Positions 1-5,435 of a stretch of DNA of 5,453 nucleotides are shown here, piece after piece (within the stretch, counting starts at the first letter, position 1; every line of letters begins with the position of its first letter). Under the pieces are notes generated by a model, which saw only the letters and a list, made by a program, of their open reading frames with translations, did no database searches and was not told the DNA's origin. Location: the NCBI GenBank assembly GCA_016839425.1, contig JAEOUI010000094.1, forward strand, positions 1 through 5,453, written 5' to 3'. The stretch comes from Promethearchaeota archaeon (GTDB lineage Archaea; Asgardarchaeota; Lokiarchaeia; Sigynarchaeales; SOKP01). Both the position numbers and the translations under genes were made by a program.

Positions 1-20
1 AAAATCCATATTTGGTTTTT
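1..20 (-). terminator. Possible terminator after the nucleotidyltransferase gene
   Basis: Read on the minus strand, just after the stop codon, an A-run and CCA are followed by a short loop, then TGG and ATTTT. This gives a small imperfect hairpin with a U-tract that runs off the window edge. The stem is only about seven pairs with a bulge, so it is a weak call. Confidence 0.25.
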
Positions 21-1120
21 CAATAGACGCTTTTATCTCCTATGATCAAGCTATCTTTGATAATTCCATTTATATTTGCGTTGCTGCCTATGATGGAGTT
101 GTCAGTTATAACCTTTCTTATGATTGCTTCTCGTTCTATGATACTATTACTTATTATCGAGTCTTGAATTATTGAATTATCGCCAATTGAAACATAGGGG
201 CCAATTATCGAATTAACAATTTTAACACCTTTACCGATGTGTATGGGATTTTTTAACCAGGATTTTTCTACTTCAATTCCTTTTTGTTGAAATTCCTCCT
301 TTTTCGTCGAATTTTGCTCGAGCAAGAAACAATTTCCGCTTAAAACTTCAGAAGGACGACCAAAATCGAGAATTCCTTTTTTTAATTCCACAGCTGCAAT
401 TTTATATCCTTGATTTACAAGGTCCTGAAGACTTTCCGTAAGGTAAATTTCCTTAGAATCTTCTGTCCTCTTGTCAAGGTATTTTTTAATATTCTTATAA
501 AGTGCTAGCATTGTATCGTTAGAAAAAGCGTAAATTCCCGCAATCGCCAAGTCTGAAACGAAATCTTTAGGCTTTTCCACGAGTTTATGGATTAAACTCT
601 TTTCATCAACAATAACCACACCATAAGAGCTAGCGTCTTCTTTCGGTACTTTCATTACCGTTATGATGCCGTCAATATCAGATTCGTAATATCGATATAA
701 TAAGTAAGAATAATCGTCAATAGGGATCATATCTCCTAGAAAAATGAGTGCACCTTTTCTCTTGTTATCTTCTTTATTAACAACTTGCTCTTCCTCAAAT
801 TTCTCTCTTGTAAGATAAATAGCTTCGCCAAGACCCCAATAATATGGAACTTCGTCTTTATAACCACGAGGAATTTGTTCGATAAAAGTCAATTTAAAGC
901 GTTGCTGGTATTTTTGTTCGTTAAGATAAGATATTATCTGACGTTTTTTATAACCAACTATCAATATTAATTCCGTATCCTCGTTAAAAGTGTCAGCAAA
1001 CTTGTGAAGTATGTGATCTAATACTGTTTTTCCCGCCACAGTAATAAATGCCTTGGGTTTACTTAATGTGAATGGTCTTAACCTTGATCCAATACCTGCA
1101 ATAGGGCCAATTATTTTCAT
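20..1120 (-). CDS. Sugar-phosphate nucleotidyltransferase with C-terminal beta-helix (RmlA-long/GlmU-like)
   Basis: Predicted cytosolic enzyme that joins a sugar 1-phosphate to an NTP, giving an NDP-sugar and pyrophosphate for surface glycans or protein glycosylation. The sequence shows the signature of the NTP_transferase family: GIGSRLRPFT at residues 9-18, KPK at 21-23, GK at 30-31, LGD at 128-130 (metal/nucleotide site), YGVV at 166-169, EKP at 182-184 and DFGRPSEVL at 252-260. From about residue 291 to the end there are isoleucine-rich hexapeptide repeats (IGKGVK, IGDNSI, IGSNAN), typical of a left-handed beta-helix. The 366-residue length suits the long thymidylyl/uridylyltransferase type. 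Usual family members have GxGTRL where this has GIGSRL. It also carries extra charged segments around residues 84-96 and 108-123, between the core strands. The ATG has no Shine-Dalgarno sequence, which suggests leaderless or weak initiation. The sugar and nucleotide (dTTP, UTP or GTP) cannot be read from sequence. Confidence 0.93.
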   Translation of the reverse strand: MKIIGPIAGIGSRLRPFTLSKPKAFITVAGKTVLDHILHKFADTFNEDTELILIVGYKKRQIISYLNEQKYQQRFKLTFIEQIPRGYKDEVPYYWGLGEAIYLTREKFEEEQVVNKEDNKRKGALIFLGDMIPIDDYSYLLYRYYESDIDGIITVMKVPKEDASSYGVVIVDEKSLIHKLVEKPKDFVSDLAIAGIYAFSNDTMLALYKNIKKYLDKRTEDSKEIYLTESLQDLVNQGYKIAAVELKKGILDFGRPSEVLSGNCFLLEQNSTKKEEFQQKGIEVEKSWLKNPIHIGKGVKIVNSIIGPYVSIGDNSIIQDSIISNSIIEREAIIRKVITDNSIIGSNANINGIIKDSLIIGDKSVY

Positions 1121-1140
1121 ATTTTAAATTCAAAAAACAT

Positions 1141-1168
1141 TACTAAGTACAAGATACTTGTATTAGTA
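1141..1168. repeat. Long inverted repeat in the GTPase-nucleotidyltransferase gap
   Basis: On the plus strand TACTAA-g-TACAAG is followed by ATA and then CTTGTA-TTAGTA. The two 12-base arms are exact reverse complements apart from one extra G at 1147, and they surround a 3-base centre. The element fills half of the 56-bp gap between the GPN GTPase stop (1177) and the nucleotidyltransferase ATG (1120), ending 21 bases before that ATG. It could be a dimeric-repressor operator, a hairpin in the transcript that affects nucleotidyltransferase expression, or a processing or termination signal after the GTPase gene. No long T-run follows it on either strand, which argues against a plain terminator. 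Confidence 0.6.
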
Positions 1169-1176
1169 TTTATTGA

Positions 1177-1953
1177 TTAATAAAATTTTGACTCGTCTGA
1201 ATCGAATATCCTCTGTAGGTATCCAAATAACATGGATTCTCCCTCTTCTTCGCGGACCGTACATGGGATCAATTCTGCCGTTGAGCCCATTTGAACGAAA
1301 ACTTCTGAGATTTGCATCGACAATTCCCTGATCAATCCCGCTTCTCTTTCATTCGTGGAATCTTCTAACGCCTGAAAGTCTTGGCTCCAATTAACGATCA
1401 TGTCTAATTGATCGTCGCTTAGAATGTCTGATTTCGAAAGTACATTGATTTGGGGTATATCTCTAAAACGAAATTGAACAGAAGCTGCTAAAAGGAGGGT
1501 TGAGATGAAACCATTTGGTCTAAGTACGAAATTTGAATCAAAAAGAAATGTAACAGCTCTCTGTATTGAACCAAAACCAAGCGAACTAGCAATTAATGGT
1601 CCCGTTTCTCGGAACGCAAACAATTCTAATTGACCTGCTGTATCTACGAAAATCCAGTCCGGATTGTATTCATCGATTTCGTCTTTAATATCATCTAAAT
1701 AGTTGACCATGAGGTCGGCAGCTAATATCATGGCTCCGTTTGGTCCAAGACCATATTCTTCCATAATATCGTCCAGGACGATAAAATCCCGAATATCAAT
1801 GTCTGGAATATATGGCATGGTCTTGACTCCCGGATCTAAATTGATTGTTATGGCGTATGTCTCGGGATTTCGATGGAGCACGAATTCTTTGAGTGCTCCC
1901 GTTAGATTAGACTTTCCACTTCCAGCACTTCCAATGATATAATTTAATAAAAT
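1177..1953 (-). CDS. GPN-loop GTPase, probable ATT start
   Basis: Archaeal member of the GPN-loop GTPase family (PF03029; eukaryotic GPN1-3, which help assemble and import RNA polymerase II; the archaeal role is unsettled). It is cytosolic and expected to form a homodimer. With the start at 1953 it has 258 residues, normal for the family. Visible motifs are the P-loop GSAGSGKS (8-15), NLDPG (38-42), the GPN insertion that defines the family (70-72, in LGPNGA), the G3 motif DTAGQ (104-108), the G4 motif SKSD (173-176, as in GPN2/GPN3) and a G5-like PCT before the final helix. The longest ORF with a canonical start begins at GTG 1881, but that would discard the P-loop and cannot be the active protein. 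Upstream in frame there is no ATG, GTG or TTG before the stop at 1987-1989. A strong GGAGGT ends 8 bases before ATT 1953 and 5 before ATC 1956, so one of these is probably the start, unless the assembly has an error. Confidence 0.9.
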   Translation of the reverse strand: MLLNYIIGSAGSGKSNLTGALKEFVLHRNPETYAITINLDPGVKTMPYIPDIDIRDFIVLDDIMEEYGLGPNGAMILAADLMVNYLDDIKDEIDEYNPDWIFVDTAGQLELFAFRETGPLIASSLGFGSIQRAVTFLFDSNFVLRPNGFISTLLLAASVQFRFRDIPQINVLSKSDILSDDQLDMIVNWSQDFQALEDSTNEREAGLIRELSMQISEVFVQMGSTAELIPCTVREEEGESMLFGYLQRIFDSDESKFY

Positions 1954-1961
1954 GATGCAAG

Positions 1962-1968
1962 ACCTCCC
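1962..1968 (-). promoter_or_regulatory. Strong Shine-Dalgarno that fixes the GTPase start
   Basis: The minus strand reads GGGAGGT here, nearly a full anti-16S match. It lies 8 bases before ATT (1953-1951) and 5 before ATC (1956-1954), both in frame with the P-loop. It is over 80 bases from the GTG at 1881, so it marks the long form as the translated one. A TTG at 1960-1958 is out of frame and only one base away. Confidence 0.75.
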
Positions 1969-2002
1969 TTTAATATTTTGGATATATCACAATAGGATTA
2001 TC

Positions 2003-2014
2003 AATATAAAAAGC
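2003..2014 (-). promoter_or_regulatory. TATA-like box for the GPN GTPase gene
   Basis: The minus strand reads GCTTTTTATATT just past the stop of the preceding gene. A start site about 26 bases downstream would fall near 1982, leaving a leader of roughly 29 bases that contains the Shine-Dalgarno. The five-T run in the same place may also end the upstream transcript. It is one of several AT-rich possibilities. Confidence 0.35.
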
Positions 2015-2016
2015 AA

Positions 2017-2409
2017 TTATTTTTCAATTTTTCGTAATTTCGACAAATAGTAAATTGGGCGTCTCAACTCTTGTTTAAAATATTCAATTTCTTCTCTTGT
2101 ATGAGATCCAATATATCCCTCGATATCAAGTACCAACATTGCTTCTTGTGATTTTAATTTTTGCAATGCAATCTCCTGCAATTTATCCCATTCTTGCATT
2201 GAAAAATCTTCTTTGTGTATAAGCCCGTCTATAGAACATATACAAATTAACTTGTCGTATAAGATTTGAAGGATAGATTCTACTTTTAAGAAATAATCCC
2301 GTGCGCGAGAGTTTGAACCCGCTAAAAATACAAATTTCTCTTTAATTCTTGAAAAATCGTAATCATTCATTTCTCCTAAAAATTTTTGATTTAAACGCTT
2401 TTTTTCCAT
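2017..2409 (-). CDS. Nucleoside 2-deoxyribosyltransferase-like protein
   Basis: A 130-residue cytosolic protein that resembles the small branch of the nucleoside 2-deoxyribosyltransferase/DUF4406 fold, whose members cleave or exchange N-glycosidic bonds of (deoxy)nucleosides or nucleotides. It shows an N-terminal strand followed by AGS (FVFLAGSNS, residues 26-34), comparable to the LCGS/LAG phosphate- or sugar-binding loop. A second strand reads LICICSIDG (54-62). Near the C-terminus MLVLDIEGYIGSHTREEIEY (91-110) matches the family pattern in which a glycine-rich turn precedes an acidic helix carrying the catalytic Glu (candidates E106, E107, E109). RPIYYLSK (117-124) follows as the last strand. 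ATG 2409 is chosen because AAGGAG ends 8 bases upstream; an in-frame ATG at 2523 would add 38 residues with no such site. It is transcribed divergently from the DNA methyltransferase gene. The fold call is from memory of the family pattern, and the substrate is unknown. Confidence 0.7.
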   Translation of the reverse strand: MEKKRLNQKFLGEMNDYDFSRIKEKFVFLAGSNSRARDYFLKVESILQILYDKLICICSIDGLIHKEDFSMQEWDKLQEIALQKLKSQEAMLVLDIEGYIGSHTREEIEYFKQELRRPIYYLSKLRKIEK

Positions 2410-2417
2410 TTTATATT

Positions 2418-2423
2418 CTCCTT
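2418..2423 (-). promoter_or_regulatory. Shine-Dalgarno for the deoxyribosyltransferase-like gene
   Basis: The minus strand reads AAGGAG, 8 bases before ATG 2409-2407. This selects the 130-residue form over the longer reading from 2523. Confidence 0.7.
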
Positions 2424-2470
2424 CAAGCGAAATTAAAGAAAATAATCTAAAAATTTTTCCATATTCATTA

Positions 2471-2518
2471 TTATATTTGATTTTAAAAATATTTATTAGA
2501 ATTTGTTTATATTTGATT
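2471..2518. repeat. 12-bp direct repeat in the divergent promoter region
   Basis: TTATATTTGATT occurs at 2471-2482 and again, without mismatch, at 2507-2518. A second short repeat, TGATTTTAAA, lies at 2478-2487 and 2526-2535. Both sit in the 115-bp gap between the two divergent genes and around the methyltransferase start. They could be paired sites for a regulator of both genes, or chance in very AT-rich DNA. Confidence 0.4.
2486..2499 (+). promoter_or_regulatory. Possible TATA box for the methyltransferase gene
   Basis: AAAAATATTTATTA is centred about 32 bases before GTG 2525, near the distance expected for an archaeal TATA box feeding a leaderless or almost leaderless transcript. The lack of a Shine-Dalgarno before 2525 fits this. 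The surrounding DNA is uniformly AT-rich, so specificity is low. Confidence 0.3.
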
Positions 2519-2524
2519 CTCACC

Positions 2525-3319
2525 GTGATTTTAAATACCGTCTATCTTGCTGACAATCTGGAACTACTGAAAAAAATTGATTCAAACTCTATAGATCTCA
2601 TATATATTGACCCGCCTTTCTTCAGTGGGGTTGATTATAAGGAATTTTCGGATCAATGGAAGTCAATTAACAAATATTTAGAATTTATGACCGTTAGATT
2701 GAAGGAGATGCATAGAGTGCTAAAAATAACGGGAAGTTTTTATTGTCATTGTGATTCTAGTGCCGTATTCGATTTAAAACCCTCGTGTGATGGCATTTTT
2801 GGAAGAGAAAATTTTAAAAGAGACATTATTTGGAATGTAGGGAGCGTTTCAGGTTTTAAAAGTCAAATTAATGGTTGGGTACGGCAACACGATTTTATTC
2901 TTTATTATACAAAGAGTTCAGATTTTACTTTTAATAAACAACATATTCCATATAAAGAAGAGTACATCAAGAAGATGTTTCGATACCAAGACGAAGACGG
3001 ACGGCTTTACAGAAAACGACGAGCTGGAAGACAATATTTGGATGAAAAACCAGGGAATCTCGTGGGTGATGTCTGGAATGATATTCTTTCCTATCAAACG
3101 AGAACACGGTCTAAAGAATATACGGGATATCCTACCCAAAAACCGATACAACTTCTTGAACGCATTATCTTGGCTTCGTCTAACGAGGGAGACATTTTTG
3201 CTGATTTTTTTTGCGGTTCAGGGACCTCTTTAATTGTTGCCAAAAAGCTCAATAGAAACTGGATTGGCGTTGATATTAATCCAAGAGCGATTGAGCTATG
3301 TAATCGTAGACTTGAGTAA
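2525..3319 (+). CDS. DNA methyltransferase, beta-order N6-adenine/N4-cytosine type
   Basis: Predicted S-adenosylmethionine-dependent methyltransferase that modifies an exocyclic amino group (N6-adenine or N4-cytosine) in a specific DNA site. With GTG 2525 as start it has 264 residues. Motif order is catalytic motif IV DPPF (29-32), then HCD (75-77) and IFG..NF, a short middle region (about 95-195) that should hold target recognition, TQKP (204-207), and finally the cofactor motif FFCGSGT (228-234) with GVDINP (248-253). Motif IV before motif I is the beta arrangement of PF01555. An upstream TTG at 2477 would add a hydrophobic, poorly matching stretch. Starting at 2525 gives the standard opening, a few residues before Y-x-x-DNLELL. 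Most relatives read LDPFCGSGT where this has ADFFCGSGT. It ends right after motif I, so it is compact but probably complete. No endonuclease gene adjoins it, so it may be an orphan methylase or belong to an unfamiliar system with the divergent gene. Confidence 0.9.
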   Translation: MILNTVYLADNLELLKKIDSNSIDLIYIDPPFFSGVDYKEFSDQWKSINKYLEFMTVRLKEMHRVLKITGSFYCHCDSSAVFDLKPSCDGIFGRENFKRDIIWNVGSVSGFKSQINGWVRQHDFILYYTKSSDFTFNKQHIPYKEEYIKKMFRYQDEDGRLYRKRRAGRQYLDEKPGNLVGDVWNDILSYQTRTRSKEYTGYPTQKPIQLLERIILASSNEGDIFADFFCGSGTSLIVAKKLNRNWIGVDINPRAIELCNRRLE

Positions 3320-3335
3320 AATAATTACATCTGAG

Positions 3336-3353
3336 AAAAACTTGGTTTTTTTT
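3336..3353 (+). terminator. Terminator after the methyltransferase gene
   Basis: AAAAAC, TTG, GTTTTT form a six-pair hairpin with a three-base loop, continuing into a run of eight T (3346-3353), 17 bases past the methyltransferase stop. Archaeal RNA polymerase terminates at T-runs even with weak stems, so this probably separates the methyltransferase from the next gene. Confidence 0.55.
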
Positions 3354-3357
3354 AAGC

Positions 3358-3372
3358 ACATATTTATTTAGT
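3358..3372 (+). promoter_or_regulatory. Possible TATA box for the 7-TM gene
   Basis: The sequence around CATATTTATTTAG lies about 60 bases before ATG 3426. It would put a transcript start near 3391 and a leader of about 35 bases. No Shine-Dalgarno is visible before the ATG. Together with the T-run just upstream it suggests an independent transcription unit. Confidence 0.3.
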
Positions 3373-3425
3373 CGATTTTTCATTAGGTAGATATCAATCA
3401 ATTACAAATTTTCTTTTCTAAGTAC

Positions 3426-4247
3426 ATGTTAGATAGCATTTTATATAATGTATTTTTCGTATTCACTATTTTCTATGTAGCTACTTTTTTTGTCGTTGGA
3501 ATACATTTTTATGTACGCGGATATCGGACTAAAATGTCTAATTTATTGTACGCTGGTTCAAGTTTTTTATTGATGGCTATCTCACAACTTCTTAGTAGGA
3601 TTGTAACACCTTTCAAAATCGTTGAAGTAGCATTCATTGCATTTAGCTTGATATTTGTAGTAATATTTATCAATAAATCTTTTTATAAGGAGAGAGATTC
3701 AATGATCTTCAAGAAAGATCGTCGGACATACCTGCCAAACACCATTCTGGCTTTAACAATTATATCCTCGACAATAACCTGTTTCACTAGCATTTTTGTC
3801 AATACTCCTTATAATACTCCTGAAAACAATTTTATTTACATTCTCACTACGGTAATTCAGAGATGTGTGGTGTTTCATTGGGCAGGATTCTCTTCATATT
3901 TTGCATATAAAAATCTTAAGGGCAAAAAAATTCGACCTTGGATAACATTCAGATATAAAATATTTTCCATTACATCGTTTCTCTTAGGATTCCAACCATT
4001 CGTGATATTATTCCAACCTTACGAAATACCCTTTGGTTCACCCCATTCCATCGAAAGTATGATTGTTTTTGGGATAACTGCGTTAATTGCACTCATTTAT
4101 TCAATTGGATCCTTCCTTATTTGGATAATGCCGAATTGGTTAAAAAAACACTTGGATAGAAATTACCCACATCACGATGAAAATGAGGAATATTCGGAAG
4201 CAGAATTACTTGCCTTGATAAAAAATCAATTAATTGCGAGGAAATAA
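3426..4247 (+). CDS. Seven-transmembrane protein of unknown function
   Basis: I do not recognise this 273-residue family. It has seven hydrophobic segments at about residues 5-30, 39-57, 64-83, 105-125, 134-160, 177-196 and 209-235. The loops after segments 1, 3, 5 and 7 are rich in Lys/Arg (for example RGYRTK and KKDRR), while loops after 2, 4 and 6 are short and hardly basic. By the positive-inside rule the N-terminus is outside and the C-terminus inside, the layout of 7-TM receptors and microbial rhodopsins. Segment 7 has no lysine, so it is not a retinal-binding rhodopsin. The tail (236-273) has a His/acidic stretch, PHHDENEEYSE, then a helix ending in LIKNQLIARK, possibly a docking site. 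It is followed two bases later by a small gene that looks translationally coupled. A sensor or receptor role is inference from topology only; a transporter or enzyme is possible. Confidence 0.85.
   Translation: MLDSILYNVFFVFTIFYVATFFVVGIHFYVRGYRTKMSNLLYAGSSFLLMAISQLLSRIVTPFKIVEVAFIAFSLIFVVIFINKSFYKERDSMIFKKDRRTYLPNTILALTIISSTITCFTSIFVNTPYNTPENNFIYILTTVIQRCVVFHWAGFSSYFAYKNLKGKKIRPWITFRYKIFSITSFLLGFQPFVILFQPYEIPFGSPHSIESMIVFGITALIALIYSIGSFLIWIMPNWLKKHLDRNYPHHDENEEYSEAELLALIKNQLIARK
4238..4241 (+). promoter_or_regulatory. Shine-Dalgarno inside the 7-TM gene for the next gene
   Basis: GAGG in the last codons of the 7-TM gene lies 8 bases before TTG 4250. It supports the unusual TTG start and coupled translation of the two genes. 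Confidence 0.5.
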
Positions 4248-4249
4248 AG

Positions 4250-4528
4250 TTGGTAGAAATAATCAACTATCTTGGGACTCAATTAGCTCAAATGATAAAA
4301 ATCTCTCCGCTAGCAGCAAGAGGGTTGATTAAATTAGCAATAAAAGATCAACTAGGTCCTTATTTCCAATTTGAAACAATAAAATTTCAAGAACTCAAGG
4401 TAACAATTAAAAACGCCCTAAAATTAAGGATTCAAAAATTTAAAGATATAGAAACTGATAAAATAATAAAAAAAATGGAAGAAGAACTCATATCAAATCA
4501 GTCTTTAATCGCTATGTCAAATATTTAG
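4250..4528 (+). CDS. Small helical protein coupled to the 7-TM gene
   Basis: A 92-residue protein with no family I can name. It starts at TTG, two bases after the 7-TM stop codon, with GAGG placed 8 bases upstream. The sequence is rich in Lys, Ile, Leu and Glu and should be almost all helix. A first amphipathic region (2-35) contains SPLAARGLIKLAIKD (19-33), which looks like a compact helix-turn-helix-like or helical-bundle unit. A short linker follows, with GPYFQFETI (36-44), then a long charged helix or coiled coil (46-80) rich in Lys/Glu. There is no signal peptide, membrane segment or cysteine. Being cytosolic and coupled to a membrane protein with an acidic inner tail, it could be that protein's partner or regulator. 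This is inference from position. Confidence 0.75.
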   Translation: MVEIINYLGTQLAQMIKISPLAARGLIKLAIKDQLGPYFQFETIKFQELKVTIKNALKLRIQKFKDIETDKIIKKMEEELISNQSLIAMSNI

Positions 4529-4575
4529 ACTTCTTCTAGTAAAGTGAAAATTTACAACAACCAAATCGATAAAGG

Positions 4576-5202
4576 CTAAGAAATTTTTAGTACCAACTCT
4601 CCCACGCGCTTGCCCATATCTTTAGCGATCATCCCTGCCAATTCGTCTACCTCGCCCTTGCCCACGAATTCCTTGAGCGTAAACTTCTGAAGGCTGTTTA
4701 TGGGGATGTTTCCCTCTAAAACAGGATTGCCAAGAGCGTTTCCGACTATAATCATCCCTTGTATGAGAGCAAAATTTACGAGTCCCGAAATAACACCCTC
4801 TCCATAGCCCCTGAGTCCCGTTGAGGCCAAAGGAGCAAATACAACATCTTTTAATAAGTATCCTTTCATCTTCCAAGGTCTTGATCTATCTATAAGAACC
4901 TTAATTTGAGAACTCATTGATCCAAAGTAATTCGGGGCCGCAATTAAAAGTGCTGCCGAATTTAACAACGCTTCTTCAAGTTTTTTCGTATCGTCGTTTT
5001 CCGCTAAGGGACAGTCGTTCGGGGGTCTCAAACATTGATCACATCCATTGCAAGGAGCTATCTTAAAATCTGAAATTTGAAGCTTGTTTATCTCCAGCTC
5101 TTGAGAAACTGATTTAATGCCTTCTATTGCGCAGTCAATTATATAATTGCAACTTCTATTTTTTCTTGGAGAACCAACTATCAATGTAATTTTCTTCGAC
5201 AT
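4576..5202 (-). CDS. Iron-sulfur flavoprotein (NADPH-dependent FMN reductase-like)
   Basis: A 208-residue soluble redox protein of the flavodoxin-fold iron-sulfur flavoprotein (Isf) family, in which FMN and a [4Fe-4S] cluster pass electrons, for example from ferredoxin, to small acceptors such as O2 or H2O2. The N-terminus has the FMN phosphate loop GSPRKNRSC (10-18) after a beta strand. Next comes the compact cysteine motif C51-X2-C54-X2-C57-X6-C64 with a following Pro, matching the CX2CX2CX4-7C cluster signature of Isf. APNYFGSMSSQIK (89-101) forms the second FMN loop and helix, and ASTGLRGYGEG (126-136) matches the third flavin-contacting region. All four cluster cysteines are present, so it should be functional. 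The ATG has GAGG 9 bases upstream. It is convergent with the 92-residue gene (47-bp gap) and follows the small zinc-finger gene on its own strand (49-bp gap), with which it may be co-transcribed. The physiological donor and acceptor are unknown. Confidence 0.92.
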   Translation of the reverse strand: MSKKITLIVGSPRKNRSCNYIIDCAIEGIKSVSQELEINKLQISDFKIAPCNGCDQCLRPPNDCPLAENDDTKKLEEALLNSAALLIAAPNYFGSMSSQIKVLIDRSRPWKMKGYLLKDVVFAPLASTGLRGYGEGVISGLVNFALIQGMIIVGNALGNPVLEGNIPINSLQKFTLKEFVGKGEVDELAGMIAKDMGKRVGELVLKIS

Positions 5203-5210
5203 TCTTGATT

Positions 5211-5216
5211 TCCTCT
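5211..5216 (-). promoter_or_regulatory. Shine-Dalgarno for the iron-sulfur flavoprotein
   Basis: AGAGGA on the minus strand, with GAGG ending 9 bases before ATG 5202, supports that start and a leadered or internal-operon mode of initiation. Confidence 0.5.
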
Positions 5217-5251
5217 TTTTATTATCGTTTAAAAATCGTCACGAACCATAA

Positions 5252-5407
5252 CTAATAATCCTCTTCGCCAAAATCATCGTCTTCGTCGTTAAAATCATAT
5301 TCTCCATGGCATTCATTACAAAATGGAGTTCCATTCATATATATTGCCTCGCTATCGCTTATTTCCCGTCCACAACGCGCACACTCCACATAATCCTCGT
5401 CTTCCAC
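5252..5407 (-). CDS. Small acidic zinc-finger protein
   Basis: A 51-residue protein read from GTG 5407 to TAG 5252. It contains two zinc knuckles, C9-A-R-C12 and C30-N-E-C33, 17 residues apart, with His34 next to the last Cys. Between them lies EISDSEAIYMNGTPF, the spacing and feel of a treble-clef or half-LIM zinc finger (CxxCG, a turn, xxNGxxFCxxC). The N-terminus (EDEDY) and the C-terminal 15 residues are almost entirely Asp/Glu with aromatic residues. It therefore probably binds one zinc and contacts a basic protein rather than DNA. An in-frame TAA seven codons upstream limits the start to GTG. There is no Shine-Dalgarno, but a TATA-like element sits at leaderless distance. It is just upstream of the iron-sulfur flavoprotein on the same strand. 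The function is unknown; a rubredoxin-like iron site is less likely because the second knuckle lacks the usual CPxCG. Confidence 0.72.
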   Translation of the reverse strand: MEDEDYVECARCGREISDSEAIYMNGTPFCNECHGEYDFNDEDDDFGEEDY

Positions 5408-5425
5408 GATATCAACTACTATTAG

Positions 5426-5435
5426 TTATAATTAT
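5426..5435 (-). promoter_or_regulatory. TATA-like box for the small zinc-finger gene
   Basis: ATAATTATAA on the minus strand is centred about 24 bases before GTG 5407. This is close to the 26-base spacing of an archaeal TATA box to a start site at or next to the start codon, and fits the missing Shine-Dalgarno. Confidence 0.4.

Noticed and set aside
785..970. 61-residue plus-strand reading frame
   Set aside because: It lies wholly antisense within the well-supported nucleotidyltransferase gene and has no start signal or recognisable motif.
1177..1881. GTPase starting at GTG 1881
   Set aside because: This form lacks the P-loop, which is encoded in frame just upstream behind a strong Shine-Dalgarno.
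1703..1942. 79-residue plus-strand reading frame
   Set aside because: It is antisense to the GTP-binding region of the GPN GTPase; its length is explained by the codon pattern of the true gene.
2410..2523. 38-residue N-terminal extension of the deoxyribosyltransferase-like protein
   Set aside because: The extension is AT-driven (Ile/Lys/Asn/Phe) and occupies the divergent promoter region; the internal ATG has a well-placed AAGGAG.
2871..3233. Overlapping frames on both strands within the methyltransferase (including 2918-3151 minus)
   Set aside because: They are shadows of a gene with all methyltransferase motifs intact and have no independent start signals.
3426..4247. Microbial rhodopsin identity for the 7-TM protein
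   Set aside because: The seventh segment has no lysine for a retinal Schiff base, and no rhodopsin motifs are present.
4539..4555. GTAAA...TTTAC inverted repeat in the convergent gap
   Set aside because: Five-pair AT-rich arms with a seven-base loop and no T-run are too weak to call a terminator.
4622..4876. 84-residue minus-strand frame inside the flavoprotein
   Set aside because: It is a shifted frame of the iron-sulfur flavoprotein gene; its content is Arg/Gly/Cys-rich noise.
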